Below, piece after piece: positions 9,038 to 17,524 of a DNA stretch of 64,000 nt (positions are counted from its first letter, which is position 1; each line of letters starts with the position of its first letter). Source of the DNA: Nonomuraea thailandensis (GTDB lineage Bacteria; Actinomycetota; Actinomycetes; Streptosporangiales; Streptosporangiaceae); NCBI RefSeq assembly GCF_024172165.1, contig NZ_JAMZEB010000002.1:2129501-2193500 (forward strand). Reading direction: 5' to 3'. The translations under genes were made by a program, and so were the position numbers. Below the pieces are notes generated by a model, which worked only from the letters and a program-made list of their open reading frames with translations, was not told the origin of the DNA and searched no databases.

Positions 9038-10590
9038 ACCGCCGCACGCCGGACGTCGTCGCCACCACGAAGGGGGCCGTGCGTGGCCTGCGCGGCGACG
9101 GGACGACGGCCTTCCTCGGCGTCCCGTACGCCGCGCCGCCGCTCGGCGCCGCCCGGTTCGCCGCCCCACGCCCGCACGACCCGTGGGACGGCGTGCGGGA
9201 CGCCACCGCGCCGGGCCCCACCGCGCCGCAGGCCGGGCGCCGGCTCGGCAACGTGGACATGAGCCCGTACTTCGGGCCTGGCTGGGTCCGCGGCGAGGAC
9301 TTCCTGACCGTCGACGTGTGGACGCCGGAGACGGGCGGCGCGCGGCTGCCCGTGATGGTGTTCGTGCACGGCGGCGGGTTCGTGGCGGGATCCACCCGTT
9401 CGGAGATCTACGACGGCGCCGCCTTCGCCCGCGACGGCGTCGTCCTCGTGACCCTCAACTACCGGCTCGGCATCCCCGGCTTCCTGCACCTCCCCGGCGC
9501 GCCCGGCAATCGGGGCCTGCTCGACGTGCTGGCCGCGCTGCGCTGGGTGCGGGAGAACATCGCCGCGTTCGGCGGCGACCCCGGCAACGTGACGTTGTCC
9601 GGCCAGTCCGCGGGCGCCACGATCGTCGGCGCCGTGCTGGCGGATCCCGCGGCGGAAGGGCTGTTCCGGCGGGCGATCGTGCAGAGCGGCAGCGGGCTGG
9701 GGGCGTTCACCACCGAGCAGGCCGCCCGCGTGACCCGCGCGGCGGCCCGGGCGCTGGGGATCGAGGCGCACGCGGATGCCTTCGCGGGTGTCCCCGACGA
9801 GCGGCTCGTCGAGGTCATGCCGGAATTGTCGGGCATCGACCTGCGGACCGCGACCCACGGCGACCCGCTCATCGGGCTCAGCCCGTTCAGCGTCGTCCTC
9901 GACCGGCAGCCCGCCGACGCCGTCGCCGCCGGGCGCGGCGCGGGCGTGGACCTGCTCGCCGGGACGAACACCGAGGAGGGCAACCTCTACCTGGCCCCGT
10001 TCGGGAGCCTGTCCACCTCGACCGCCGCCGACGTGCACGCCGCCGCGGCCCGCTCCCACCCCGACCCCGGCCGCCTCGTCGAGACCTACCGCAGGTCCCG
10101 CCCGGGGGCGTCCCACGGCGAGCTGCGCTCGGCCATCATGGGCGACGCCCTGTTCGGCACGGGCACCCACCGCCTGGCCGACGCACACGCCGCACAGGCC
10201 GCGCGTCCACGACGCGCGCACGCCTCGCAGCCGGCACACGCCGACCTCGCGGCGGCGGGACCCGCGCACGCCGCCACCTACCGGTACTCGTTCGCGTGGC
10301 GCTCGAACGCCCTGAACGGAGAGCTGGGCGCGGCCCACGCCGTCGAGCTGCCGTTCGTCTTCGACGCGACCGCTCTGCCCGGGCTACGCGGCCCGGCGGC
10401 CCTGCTCGGAACCGCCGAGCCGCCCGCGGACCTGGCCCCCCGCATGCACGCCGCCTGGGTGTCCTTCGCCCGCACCGGCGACCCCGGCTGGGCCCGCTAC
10501 GACACCGCCCGCCGCGCCACCATGCGCATCGGCGCCGACTGGGCCGTGGTGGACGACCCGCACGGCGAGGAACGCCGAGCCTGGGTCTAG
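9034..10590 (+). CDS. Type B carboxylesterase
   Basis: A 518-residue alpha/beta-hydrolase of the carboxylesterase/PnbA family, which hydrolyses carboxylic esters. The start ATG overlaps the TGA of the MBL gene. The nucleophile elbow is G-Q-S-A-G (in TLSGQSAGATI); most relatives have G-E-S-A-G. The acidic triad member is probably in GTNTEEGNLYL and the histidine in GAAHAVELPFVF. The oxyanion-hole motif VFVHGGGFVAGS is present. About 25 Ala/His/Arg-rich residues (around residues 388-413) look like a low-complexity insertion before the YRYSFAWRS strand. No signal peptide is seen, so it is probably cytoplasmic. With the MBL enzyme it may attack the same ester/lactone compound in two steps (inference). 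Confidence 0.9.
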   Translation: MNRRTPDVVATTKGAVRGLRGDGTTAFLGVPYAAPPLGAARFAAPRPHDPWDGVRDATAPGPTAPQAGRRLGNVDMSPYFGPGWVRGEDFLTVDVWTPETGGARLPVMVFVHGGGFVAGSTRSEIYDGAAFARDGVVLVTLNYRLGIPGFLHLPGAPGNRGLLDVLAALRWVRENIAAFGGDPGNVTLSGQSAGATIVGAVLADPAAEGLFRRAIVQSGSGLGAFTTEQAARVTRAAARALGIEAHADAFAGVPDERLVEVMPELSGIDLRTATHGDPLIGLSPFSVVLDRQPADAVAAGRGAGVDLLAGTNTEEGNLYLAPFGSLSTSTAADVHAAAARSHPDPGRLVETYRRSRPGASHGELRSAIMGDALFGTGTHRLADAHAAQAARPRRAHASQPAHADLAAAGPAHAATYRYSFAWRSNALNGELGAAHAVELPFVFDATALPGLRGPAALLGTAEPPADLAPRMHAAWVSFARTGDPGWARYDTARRATMRIGADWAVVDDPHGEERRAWV

Positions 10591-10628
10591 GCCAGGACGT
10601 CCATCGGGACAGGAGAGGGCGGGGCCGC

Positions 10629-10900
10629 TCACCTGAACAGGACGAGGAGCAGCAGCGCCGCCAGGACCACACGTACGGCGTGCAGGGCCGGCACGAGCAG
10701 CCGCCTCCGTCCCGGCCCCTGCTCGGGGGCCGGGCCCTTCGGCAGGCCCGCCTGCCCGGCTGCCAGGGTGTCCTCCCAGCCCCCGGGAGCGTCAGGCCGA
10801 GCGCTGCGGCGGAACGGCCGGTCAGGTTCGTCGCCGGCGCGGCCCTGAGCGCGCCCAGCGCCACGGACAGCGGGCTGATCCCCGCCTCGGCCGCGCCCGC
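10629..10900 (-). pseudogene. Possible degenerate membrane-protein remnant
   Basis: On the minus strand the end of this stretch encodes RRRLLVPALHAVRVVLAALL followed by L-L-V-L-F-R and a stop at 10629-10631, which looks like a C-terminal membrane anchor. The upstream part continues in another frame with no good start, and the frame breaks near 10795. It lies directly downstream of a frameshifted PadR gene, where actinomycetes often carry a membrane-protein partner. It may be the decayed partner. The evidence is weak. Confidence 0.25.
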
Positions 10901-10933
10901 GCCGTCGGCCGGCCTCTGGTCAGCGGGTTCGTC

Positions 10934-11250
10934 TCAGACGCCAGGGTGGGGAAGCGGCTGGGTGGCGGGCTGGTGGGCGATGGCGCGCCGGGCGACGGCG
11001 CGGCGCGCGGCGGGCAGGGCGTCTTCCTTCAGCCGGTAGAGGCGGCGGCGCGGCCCTGCGCGCGCGGAGTCGTCCTCCCAGGTGGAGATCACCCATCCGC
11101 CGCGTAGCAGCCGGTCGAGCACGAGGTAGACGGTCCCCGGGGAGCGGCCCGTCGCCTTGACGATCTTCAGCCCCCAGCGCGGGTTCAGTCGGCCGTCAGG
11201 GCCTCGATCACGTCCACGGTGGCGGATGTGATCATCGGCGGCGGCTGCAT
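10934..11250 (-). pseudogene. Frameshifted PadR-family transcriptional regulator
   Basis: Two adjoining frames together make a small PadR-like winged-helix protein of about 105 residues. The first frame reads MQPPPMITSATVDVIEALTA then D and a TGA at 11185-11187. The second resumes as NPRWGLKIVKATGRSPGTVY and continues through LVLDRLLRGGWVISTWEDD and GPRRRLYRLKEDALPAARRA to the stop at 10934. One missing base at about 11185-11190 (for example a Leu codon CTG reduced to TG) restores a single frame. So this is either a genuine inactivating mutation or a sequencing/assembly error. PadR proteins normally repress an adjacent transporter or membrane protein; the DNA downstream looks degenerate, which favours real decay. 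It is divergent from the P450 operon. Confidence 0.7.
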
Positions 11251-11308
11251 GACCACATCTTGTGCGCGGGACCGGCCGGCGCGGGGCATGGAGAAGTTAG
11301 TCGCTCCG

Positions 11309-11338
11309 TTGACGCACGTAATGACAAATGTCTAGGGT
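11309..11338 (+). promoter_or_regulatory. Predicted promoter of the P450 pair
   Basis: TTGACG at 11309-11314 and TAGGGT at 11333-11338 are separated by 18 bases, a plausible housekeeping-type promoter. The spacer ends with GACAAATGTC (11323-11332), a short dyad (GACA/TGTC) well placed for a repressor. The first P450 start codon is 34 bases further on, with GAGGAAGG as ribosome site. Confidence 0.5.
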
Positions 11339-11371
11339 CAAGGAAGCCTCTGACGAGCGAGGAAGGCCGTG

Positions 11372-12595
11372 ATGACCACGCCACACCAGGACCTCGGACG
11401 CGACCGCGACCTCACCCACGACTTCGACCCCCGCGCCCCCGAGACCTTCACCAGCGCCCACGCGCTGTACAGGGAGATGCGCTCGTCCTGCCCGGTCGCG
11501 CACAGCACCACCTACGACGGCGGGTTCTGGGCGCTGTTCCGGTACGACGACGTCAAGCGCGTCCTCGACGGCCGTGACCTGTTCACCACGTCCGTGCAGA
11601 ACACGGTGCCGAGATTCGCCTTCACCGGCCGCCGGCCGCCGCTGCACCTCGACCCGCCGGAGCACACGGCCTACCGGCGGGTCATCAACCGCTTCTTCAC
11701 CCGGGACAGGATCGCCGCGCTGGAGCCACGGGTGCGCGAGTACGCCGTGCAGTTGCTGCGGCCCCTCGTCGAGGCGGGGGAGGGTGACGTCTCGGTCGCC
11801 TACGCGCAGAAGTTCCCGGCGCACGTGTTCGCGGCGTTCTTCAATCTGCCGACCGACCTGGCCGAGCTGATCAAGGAGATCAGCGCCGCTTACGTTGCGG
11901 CCATCCAGATCGTCGACACGGATAACGTCGTACGTCTGAGCCGCCGGCTGTACGAGATCGCGCAGGCGGTGATCGACGAGCGGCGGGCCCGCCCGATGGA
12001 TCCCGGCCAGGACCTCACCAGCGCCCTCATGGCCGCCGAGTACGAGGGCGAGCCGCTGCCGCCGGACATGGTGCTCGGCTGCGTCCGGCAGCTGCTGGTG
12101 ACCGGGATGGTGGCGCCGAGCGTCTTCATCGGGAACATGTTCGTGCACCTCGGCGGCGATCCCGGGCTCGCCGGGCTGCTGCGCGCCGATCCGTCCCGCA
12201 TCCCGGCCGCGGTGGAGGAGTTCCTGCGGCTGTACGGGCCGTACCGGGGGATGGCCAGGACCGCGCGGCGGGACGTGGTGTTCGGCGGCCGGCTCATCAA
12301 GGCGGGGGAGCCGATCGCACTGGTGTACACCTCCGCCAACCGGGACGAGAGCGTCTTCCCCGACGGGGAGACGTTCCGCTTCGACCGGCCGAACCTGGCT
12401 CGTCACCTGGCCTTCGGCGCCGGCGTGCACACCTGCCCCGGCGCCCCGCTGGCCCGCCTCATGCTGGTCACGACGCTGGAGGAGGCGCTGGCGCGGACGT
12501 CGGCGTTCGAGGTGAGCGGCGAGATCAAGATGGCGAGCTGGGCCGAGTGGGGCACCAACTCGGTCCCGATGCGCTTCACGGCGGCCCCCCGATGA
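11372..12595 (+). CDS. Cytochrome P450 with atypical I helix (first of a pair)
   Basis: A 407-residue soluble bacterial P450. The haem-binding loop is HLAFGAGVHTCPGAPLARL, with Cys about residue 354; the K-helix ExxR is in AVEEFLRLYGPYRG; the C-helix region is LDPPEHTAYRRVINRFF. The I helix reads LLVTGMVAPSVFIG (about residues 239-252) where most P450s have A-G-x-(D/E)-T-T; both the acidic residue and the Thr for oxygen activation are missing. So the enzyme either uses substrate-assisted proton delivery or does non-classical chemistry. The ATG at 11372 lies five bases after AGGAAGG; a GTG directly before it is too close to that site. It is coupled to the second P450. No ferredoxin is adjacent. 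Substrate unknown. Confidence 0.93.
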   Translation: MTTPHQDLGRDRDLTHDFDPRAPETFTSAHALYREMRSSCPVAHSTTYDGGFWALFRYDDVKRVLDGRDLFTTSVQNTVPRFAFTGRRPPLHLDPPEHTAYRRVINRFFTRDRIAALEPRVREYAVQLLRPLVEAGEGDVSVAYAQKFPAHVFAAFFNLPTDLAELIKEISAAYVAAIQIVDTDNVVRLSRRLYEIAQAVIDERRARPMDPGQDLTSALMAAEYEGEPLPPDMVLGCVRQLLVTGMVAPSVFIGNMFVHLGGDPGLAGLLRADPSRIPAAVEEFLRLYGPYRGMARTARRDVVFGGRLIKAGEPIALVYTSANRDESVFPDGETFRFDRPNLARHLAFGAGVHTCPGAPLARLMLVTTLEEALARTSAFEVSGEIKMASWAEWGTNSVPMRFTAAPR

Positions 12596-13797
12596 CCTCC
12601 CGCCCGTCGCCGGGTCACGAGGTCCCGGACGACTTCGATCCCGCCGCGGCCGGTTCCGCCGAGGAGAGCCTGGCGATGTACGCCCGGCTGCGCGCCTGCT
12701 GCCCCCTGGCCCGCAGCGGCAGGTACGGCGGCTTCTGGGCGCTGACCCGCTACGCCGACGTGGCCGCCGCGGCCGCCGACCCGGTGACGTTCATCTCCTC
12801 GGTACGCGCGGTCGTCCCGAGCGACCCCCGGGGCCTGCGCCGCCCGCCGCTCAACTACGACGCCCCCGCCCACACCCCGTACCGCAGAGCCCTCGACCGC
12901 ACCCTCCAGCGCGCCCGCATCGCCCGCCTGGAGCCGCGGCTGCGCGCGCACGCCGCCCGCGAGCTGACCCCGCTCGTCGAGCGCGGCGGCGGCGACGTCG
13001 CGCAGGGGTTCGGCGCCCGGTTCCCCGCCTGGGTCACCACCGAGTGGCTCAACCTCGACCCGGACCTGGCCCCGGAGCTGGCCGCCACCGCCGCCCGCTG
13101 GGTGCGCGCCTGGCGCGCCCTGGACCGCGAGGTGGTGGACGAGACCAGCGAGCGCATGTACGCGATGGCCCGCGACCTGGTGCGCGACCGCCGCGCGTCG
13201 CCGCGCCCGGTGGAGGAGGACCCGGCCGCCTCGCTGCTGTCCGAACGGCCGGAAGGACGGCCGCTGGAGGAGGAGCACATCGTCGGCGCGCTGCGCCAGT
13301 GCCTGGTCGTGGGCATGGTCGCGCCGCCCGTCCTGCTCGGCTCCGTCTGCGCCCACCTGGCGCGGCACCCGGAGCTGCAGGCCGGGCTGCGGGCGCGCCC
13401 CGAGTTGCTGCCGGCCGCGCTGGAGGAGTTCCTGCGCCTGTTCACGCCCTACCGCGGCTTCGCCCGTACGGTCAGCGCGGAGATCGAGCTGCACGGGCGG
13501 CGGATCCGCCCGGGCGAGCCGGTCACCCTCGTCTACGCCTCCGCGAACCGGGACGGGACGGTCTTCCCCGACCCCGATGCGTTCGTCCTGGCACGCCCCA
13601 ACATCGCGGCGCACCTGGCCTTCGGGCGCGGCCGGCACGCCTGCGCCGGCATGCCGCTGGCCCGGCTGTCGATGCGCCTCGCCCTGGAGGAGCTGCTCCG
13701 GCGCACCTCCGCGATCGAGCTCGACGGCCCAGTCGAGAGCGCGCGGATGCCCGAGATCGGCGCGGTGTCCGTCCCCGTACGACTCCGCCCGGCCTGA
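12592..13797 (+). CDS. Cytochrome P450 with atypical I helix (second of a pair)
   Basis: A 401-residue P450 whose ATG overlaps the TGA of the first P450. The haem loop is HLAFGRGRHACAGMPLARL (Cys about residue 351) and the ExxR motif is in ALEEFLRLFTPYRG. The I helix CLVVGMVAPPVLLG (about residues 237-250) again lacks the acid-alcohol pair, with the same G-M-V-A-P core as its neighbour. The two proteins resemble each other along their whole length (FWAL-x-RY near the N-terminus, ALVYxSANRDxxVFPD before the haem loop), so they look like an old tandem duplication. They may act on the same compound in sequence or form a pair. The adjacent PaaX gene is a likely regulator. Confidence 0.93.
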   Translation: MTSRPSPGHEVPDDFDPAAAGSAEESLAMYARLRACCPLARSGRYGGFWALTRYADVAAAAADPVTFISSVRAVVPSDPRGLRRPPLNYDAPAHTPYRRALDRTLQRARIARLEPRLRAHAARELTPLVERGGGDVAQGFGARFPAWVTTEWLNLDPDLAPELAATAARWVRAWRALDREVVDETSERMYAMARDLVRDRRASPRPVEEDPAASLLSERPEGRPLEEEHIVGALRQCLVVGMVAPPVLLGSVCAHLARHPELQAGLRARPELLPAALEEFLRLFTPYRGFARTVSAEIELHGRRIRPGEPVTLVYASANRDGTVFPDPDAFVLARPNIAAHLAFGRGRHACAGMPLARLSMRLALEELLRRTSAIELDGPVESARMPEIGAVSVPVRLRPA

Positions 13798-13842
13798 GAT
13801 GTACGACGAATCGATTGCGTGCGTATGCGTAAGCGTTATCCA

Positions 13843-13857
13843 TATACTCCTACGGTG
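13843..13857 (+). promoter_or_regulatory. Predicted leaderless promoter of the paaX-like gene
   Basis: TATACT at 13843-13848 ends six bases before a GTG codon at 13855, so transcription would start at or next to that codon and yield a leaderless mRNA. A possible -35 (TTGCGT at 13815-13820) is 22 bases upstream, which is long. The palindrome AATCGATT at 13809-13816 is a candidate operator. Placement is by eye. Confidence 0.4.
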
Positions 13858-14778
13858 ACTGACGGTGCATGGACCGAGGCAGGCGGCGTCGACCTTCCGC
13901 GTTTCCAGGTGGGCGCGCCTCCGCAGCATCTGATCACCACGTTGCTGGGCGACTACTGGATCAGCCGGTCCGAGCAGCTCCCGTCGGCGGCGCTGGTGCG
14001 GCTGGCGGAGGAGTTCGGCGTGTCGGCGGTGGCCGCCCGCGCGGCGCTGTCGCGGCTGGCGCGGCGGGACCTGCTGGAGTCGTCCAAGGTGGGGCGGCGC
14101 ACCTACTACCGGCTCACCGACCGGGCCGCCGCGGTGCTGCTCGACGGCCGGCAGCGGATCATGTCGTTCGGGCTGGAGCAGGGCGCCTGGGACGGGACCT
14201 GGGTGCTCGCCGCGTTCTCGATCTCGGAGGAGCAGCGCGACCTGAGGCACGCGCTGCGTTCGCGGCTGCGCTGGCTCGGCTTCGCCCCCCTGTACGACGG
14301 GCTCTGGGTCTCCCCCAGGGCGGACGCCGACGACGCCGCGGCCGTGCTCGCCGAGCTGGAGGTGCCCACGTCCACGATCTTCCGTGCCCAGGCCCTCGAC
14401 CTGGCCGGCATGCGGGCGCCGCAGGAGGCGTGGGACTTCGACCAGCTCCGCCGCACCTACGAGGGGTTCGTGGCGCAGTACTCGCCGCTGCTGGCCCGCG
14501 TCCGCAACGGGACGGTGGGCGCCTCCGAGGCCCTGGTGGCGCGTACGGGGATCATGGACACCTGGCGCACGTTCCCCAACCACGACCCCGACCTGCCCGC
14601 CGAGCTGCTGCCCGACGGCTGGCCCAGGAGCGCGGCCAGGGACGTGTTCGTGGAGATCTACGACACCCTGGGCACGCTCGCGGAGTTCCGCGTCAGGCAG
14701 ATCGTCGCCGAGTTCGACCCCGGCCTGGCCGAGCTGGTGGCCCACCACCGCACCAGCCTGATCCTCTCCCCCCGCTAG
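13855..14778 (+). CDS. PaaX-family transcriptional regulator
   Basis: A 307-residue protein with the PaaX layout: an N-terminal winged helix (about residues 18-85, including LPSAALVRLAEEFGVSAVA then ARAALSRLARRDLLE), a central PaaX domain (GTWVLAAFSISEEQRDLRHA then LRSRLRWLGFAPLYDGLWVS), and the C-terminal PaaX_C domain with DTWRTFPNHDPDLPAELLPD. PaaX-type regulators repress catabolic genes and are released by an acyl-CoA such as phenylacetyl-CoA. GTG 13855 is preferred because a -10 lies just upstream; an in-frame GTG at 13819 lies inside that promoter. It follows the two P450 genes on the same strand and precedes the amino-acid-transporter/CoA-transferase operon, so either could be its target. 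Confidence 0.88.
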   Translation: MTDGAWTEAGGVDLPRFQVGAPPQHLITTLLGDYWISRSEQLPSAALVRLAEEFGVSAVAARAALSRLARRDLLESSKVGRRTYYRLTDRAAAVLLDGRQRIMSFGLEQGAWDGTWVLAAFSISEEQRDLRHALRSRLRWLGFAPLYDGLWVSPRADADDAAAVLAELEVPTSTIFRAQALDLAGMRAPQEAWDFDQLRRTYEGFVAQYSPLLARVRNGTVGASEALVARTGIMDTWRTFPNHDPDLPAELLPDGWPRSAARDVFVEIYDTLGTLAEFRVRQIVAEFDPGLAELVAHHRTSLILSPR

Positions 14779-14860
14779 CCGCGGCCCGCCGCCGCGTCGG
14801 CGCGCCCGCGGGCGCTCGTGAGCGAGGCGTGCCCGTTTCCCCTCTCCGCACCGGGACCCC

Positions 14861-14918
14861 TTGACAGACGTGCAGTCGTAGATGTGACATTAATTCGCAC
14901 GATCGCAACGCCTGTTGC
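14861..14918 (+). promoter_or_regulatory. Promoter region of the transporter/CoA-transferase operon
   Basis: A perfect TTGACA is at 14861-14866. The matching -10 is not clear; TGACAT at 14885-14890 (18-base spacing) is the best fit. A small dyad, GCAAC at 14905-14909 and GTTGC at 14914-14918, would lie in the 5' leader. The binding-protein ATG at 14947 is preceded by CCGGAGG. Confidence 0.4.
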
Positions 14919-14946
14919 AGCATGATCCGGGTTCCGGAGGACCATC

Positions 14947-15840
14947 ATGAGATTGCCCAGGATCACCCGCGCGGCCACGGCGGCCCTGACCCTCGCCACC
15001 GCCGCGGCCTGCGGCGGGAACGGCGGCGAGACGACAGGACCGGCCGGCGGAACGGCCCTCTCCGGCCGCCTACCCGATGCCATCAAGGAAGCGGGCGTCA
15101 TCCGATTCGCCGGGGATTCCCACCCGCCCTACCGAATCGTCGGCAACGACGGGAAGACGGTGACCGGCATCGACAAGGATCTGCAGGACGCCCTCGGCAA
15201 GGTGCTGGGAGTCCGCACCGAGATCTCGATCGTCAACGGCCTGCCCGCCGCGCTGTCCGGCATGCTCGCCTCCCGCTACGACGCCTTCAACGGCCCCGTC
15301 AAGGACACCGCCGAGCGCGAGAAGCAGTTCGACGCCATCGTCTGGATGGTCAGCCGCACCTCCTACCTCATCCCGAAGGCGGGCCCGGCCGCCGTCAAGA
15401 GCTCCGCGGACCTGTGCGGCAAGCGCGTCGCAGGCACCGCGGGCAGCGTCGTGGAGGACCAGGCCAAGCGCCTGAGCGAGTGGTGCGCGGGGCAGGGCAG
15501 ACCGGCTCTCGCCTTCGTCGGCCTGGCCGACACCAACGGCACGATCCTGGCCGCCAAGTCCGGCCGCGCCGACGCCGCCGGCATGACCGAGAGCGCCGCG
15601 ATCGACGCGATGGCCAAGGAGAAGGACGCCTTCACGTACGTGACGCAGACCGACGAGCAGGGCGCCGGCGTCGACCAGCTCGCCATGCTGGTGCCCAAGT
15701 CGAGCGGCCTGGGGCCGGTCATGCTGGAGGCGTTCAAGGAGATCTTCAGGAACGGCGAGTACCAGCGGATCGTCGACAAGTACGGCCTGCAGAACGTGAC
15801 CGTGGACGAGCCCAGGCTGAACACCGCGGCGGCCCAGTGA
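14947..15840 (+). CDS. Amino-acid-type (family 3) solute-binding lipoprotein
   Basis: A 297-residue periplasmic-type binding protein with a lipoprotein signal ([20 protein letters not shown] followed by A-C), so Cys22 or so is the lipid anchor. The mature part follows SBP_bac_3: [15 protein letters not shown] near the N-terminus, [17 protein letters not shown], then a [10 protein letters not shown] hinge and KYGLQNVTV at the end. It would bind a polar amino acid or a small carboxylated solute. It opens a seven-gene operon in which all but one junction overlap. The solute is probably the substrate processed by the CoA-transferase and dehydratase-like proteins downstream (inference). Confidence 0.9.
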   Translation: MRLPRITRAATAALTLATAAACGGNGGETTGPAGGTALSGRLPDAIKEAGVIRFAGDSHPPYRIVGNDGKTVTGIDKDLQDALGKVLGVRTEISIVNGLPAALSGMLASRYDAFNGPVKDTAEREKQFDAIVWMVSRTSYLIPKAGPAAVKSSADLCGKRVAGTAGSVVEDQAKRLSEWCAGQGRPALAFVGLADTNGTILAAKSGRADAAGMTESAAIDAMAKEKDAFTYVTQTDEQGAGVDQLAMLVPKSSGLGPVMLEAFKEIFRNGEYQRIVDKYGLQNVTVDEPRLNTAAAQ

Positions 15841-15884
15841 GCGGCCCAGTGAGCGGCACAGTGAGCGGGCCGGTGAGCGGGCTC
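15837..15884 (+). repeat. Four 12-base tandem repeats over a start codon
   Basis: Four consecutive 12-base units of the form GTGAGCGG(C/G)(C/A)C(A/G)-like sequence begin at 15837, 15849, 15861 and 15873; the last unit diverges. Each unit begins with an in-frame GTG, giving four alternative starts for the permease and a V-S-G-x N-terminal repeat. The first GTG overlaps the stop of the binding-protein gene. Confidence 0.85.
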
Positions 15885-16709
15885 GCCGACGTCGCCGCCG
15901 CCCGCCCGAGGGTGCGCCCGCTGCGCTGGCTGGCCGGAGCCGTCCTGCTCGTGCTCGCCGCCCAGCTCGGCTGGTTCCTGGTCAGCAACCCGCGCTTCGA
16001 GTGGCCGGTCGTCGCCGAGTACCTGCTCGACCCCAACATCCTGGCGGGGCTCGGCGTGTCGCTGCTGCTCACCGTCATCGCCATGACGCTGGGCGGCGGG
16101 CTGGGCGTGCTGCTCGCCGCCGGGCGGCTCAGCGGGTTCAAGCCGGTCGCGTGGGCGTGCGGCGGCTACGTGGCGTTCTTCCGCGGCATCCCGCCGCTGG
16201 TGCAGCTCATCTTCTGGTTCAACCTCGGCTACCTGCTGCCGCGCATCTCACTCGGCATCCCGTTCGGGCCGACGTTCGCCTCGTGGCCGACGAACACGGT
16301 GATCGGCTCGCTGACCGCCGCCCTCCTGGGGCTCACGCTGCACGAGGCGGCGTACATGGCCGAGATCGTCCGCGCCGGGATCCTGGCCGTGGACGGCGGC
16401 CAGCGCGACGCGGCCCGCGCGATGGGCTTCACCGCGCGGCAGAGCTTCGTCAAGGTCGTGCTCCTGCAGGCCATGCGCGTGATCATCCCGCCCACCGGCA
16501 GCCAGTTCATCAGCCTGCTCAAGGGCACCTCGCTGGTCAGCGTGATCGCGATGGCCGATCTGCTCTACTCCGTGCAGGTGATCTACAACCGGACTTACCA
16601 GATCGTGCCGCTGCTCATCGTCGCCTGCGCCTGGTACCTGGCGGTGGTCACCGTCCTGTCGCTCGGCCAGCGGCGCCTGGAGCGGCACTTCGGAAGGGGG
16701 CGGCGGTGA
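15837..16709 (+). CDS. Polar amino-acid ABC transporter permease
   Basis: A 290-residue permease of the His/Glu/Gln type. After a short repeat-rich N-terminus there are about five membrane segments. The EAA loop is seen in the stretch [20 protein letters not shown] followed by [17 protein letters not shown], and [20 protein letters not shown] is a family hallmark. It would form a homodimeric channel with the ATPase encoded next. The start is uncertain among four in-frame GTG codons (15837, 15849, 15861, 15873). The first gives a GTGA overlap with the upstream gene and is used here. Confidence 0.9.
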   Translation: MSGPVSGTVSGPVSGLADVAAARPRVRPLRWLAGAVLLVLAAQLGWFLVSNPRFEWPVVAEYLLDPNILAGLGVSLLLTVIAMTLGGGLGVLLAAGRLSGFKPVAWACGGYVAFFRGIPPLVQLIFWFNLGYLLPRISLGIPFGPTFASWPTNTVIGSLTAALLGLTLHEAAYMAEIVRAGILAVDGGQRDAARAMGFTARQSFVKVVLLQAMRVIIPPTGSQFISLLKGTSLVSVIAMADLLYSVQVIYNRTYQIVPLLIVACAWYLAVVTVLSLGQRRLERHFGRGRR

Positions 16710-17524
16710 AGCCGGTCCTCAGCGTGCGGAACGTGCGCAAGCGCTTCGGCGACCACGTGGCGCTCGACGGGGTGAGCCTGGACGTGCACGAAGGCGAGGT
16801 CGTCACCGTGATCGGCCCGTCCGGGTCCGGCAAGTCGACCCTGGTGCGCTGCGTCCACCAGCTCGAGGCGATCGACGGCGGCGCCATGTACCTCGACGGC
16901 GAGCTGCTCGGCCACGAGTTCCACCGCGGCCACCTGCGCCCCCTGCCGGACCGGCGGGTGGCGGCCCAGCGCGGCCGCATGGGCATGGTCTTCCAGCAGT
17001 TCAACCTGTTCGCCCACTGGAGCGTGCTGCGCAACCTCACCGAGGCGCAGGTCGCCGTGCACGGCCGCACGACCGGCCGGGCCCGCGAGGAGGCGCTGCG
17101 CCTGCTGGAGCGGGTGGGGCTGGCCGGCAAGGCGGACGCCCATCCGGGGCAGCTCTCCGGCGGCCAGCAGCAGCGTGTCGCCATCGCCCGCGCCCTGGCC
17201 ACCGGCCCCCGGATCATGCTGTTCGACGAGCCGACCAGCGCGCTGGACCCCGAGCTGGTGGACGAGGTGCTGAGCGTCGTCCGCGACCTGGCCGCCGGCG
17301 GCATGACCATGATCATCGTCACGCACGAGATGAGCTTCGCCCGCGAGGTCGCCGACCGCTGCGTCTTCATGGAGCACGGGCGCGTCGTCGAGACCGGCAC
17401 GCCCGAGGAGATCTTCGACCGTCCCGGGTCGCCGCGCCTGCGCGCCTTCCTGTCGCGCTTCTCGCAGGAACGCGTACGAGAGGTCCCGGACGAACGGACG
17501 CTGCAGGAGGAGAACGCCCGATGA
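16706..17524 (+). CDS. Polar amino-acid ABC transporter ATP-binding protein (GlnQ/HisP type)
   Basis: A 272-residue ATPase. Walker A is [10 protein letters not shown], the Q-loop is MVFQQFNLF, the ABC signature is [15 protein letters not shown], Walker B is [14 protein letters not shown] and the switch histidine is in VTHEMSFA. All residues needed for ATP hydrolysis are present. [13 protein letters not shown] is typical of the amino-acid subfamily. The GTG start overlaps the permease stop (GTGA), and its own stop overlaps the CapA-like ATG, so the importer is translated together with the metabolic genes. Confidence 0.95.
   Translation: MKPVLSVRNVRKRFGDHVALDGVSLDVHEGEVVTVIGPSGSGKSTLVRCVHQLEAIDGGAMYLDGELLGHEFHRGHLRPLPDRRVAAQRGRMGMVFQQFNLFAHWSVLRNLTEAQVAVHGRTTGRAREEALRLLERVGLAGKADAHPGQLSGGQQQRVAIARALATGPRIMLFDEPTSALDPELVDEVLSVVRDLAAGGMTMIIVTHEMSFAREVADRCVFMEHGRVVETGTPEEIFDRPGSPRLRAFLSRFSQERVREVPDERTLQEENAR

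Noticed and set aside
11372..13797. Part of a secondary-metabolite gene cluster
   Set aside because: No PKS, NRPS, terpene cyclase or similar core enzyme is near the P450 pair or anywhere in the window.
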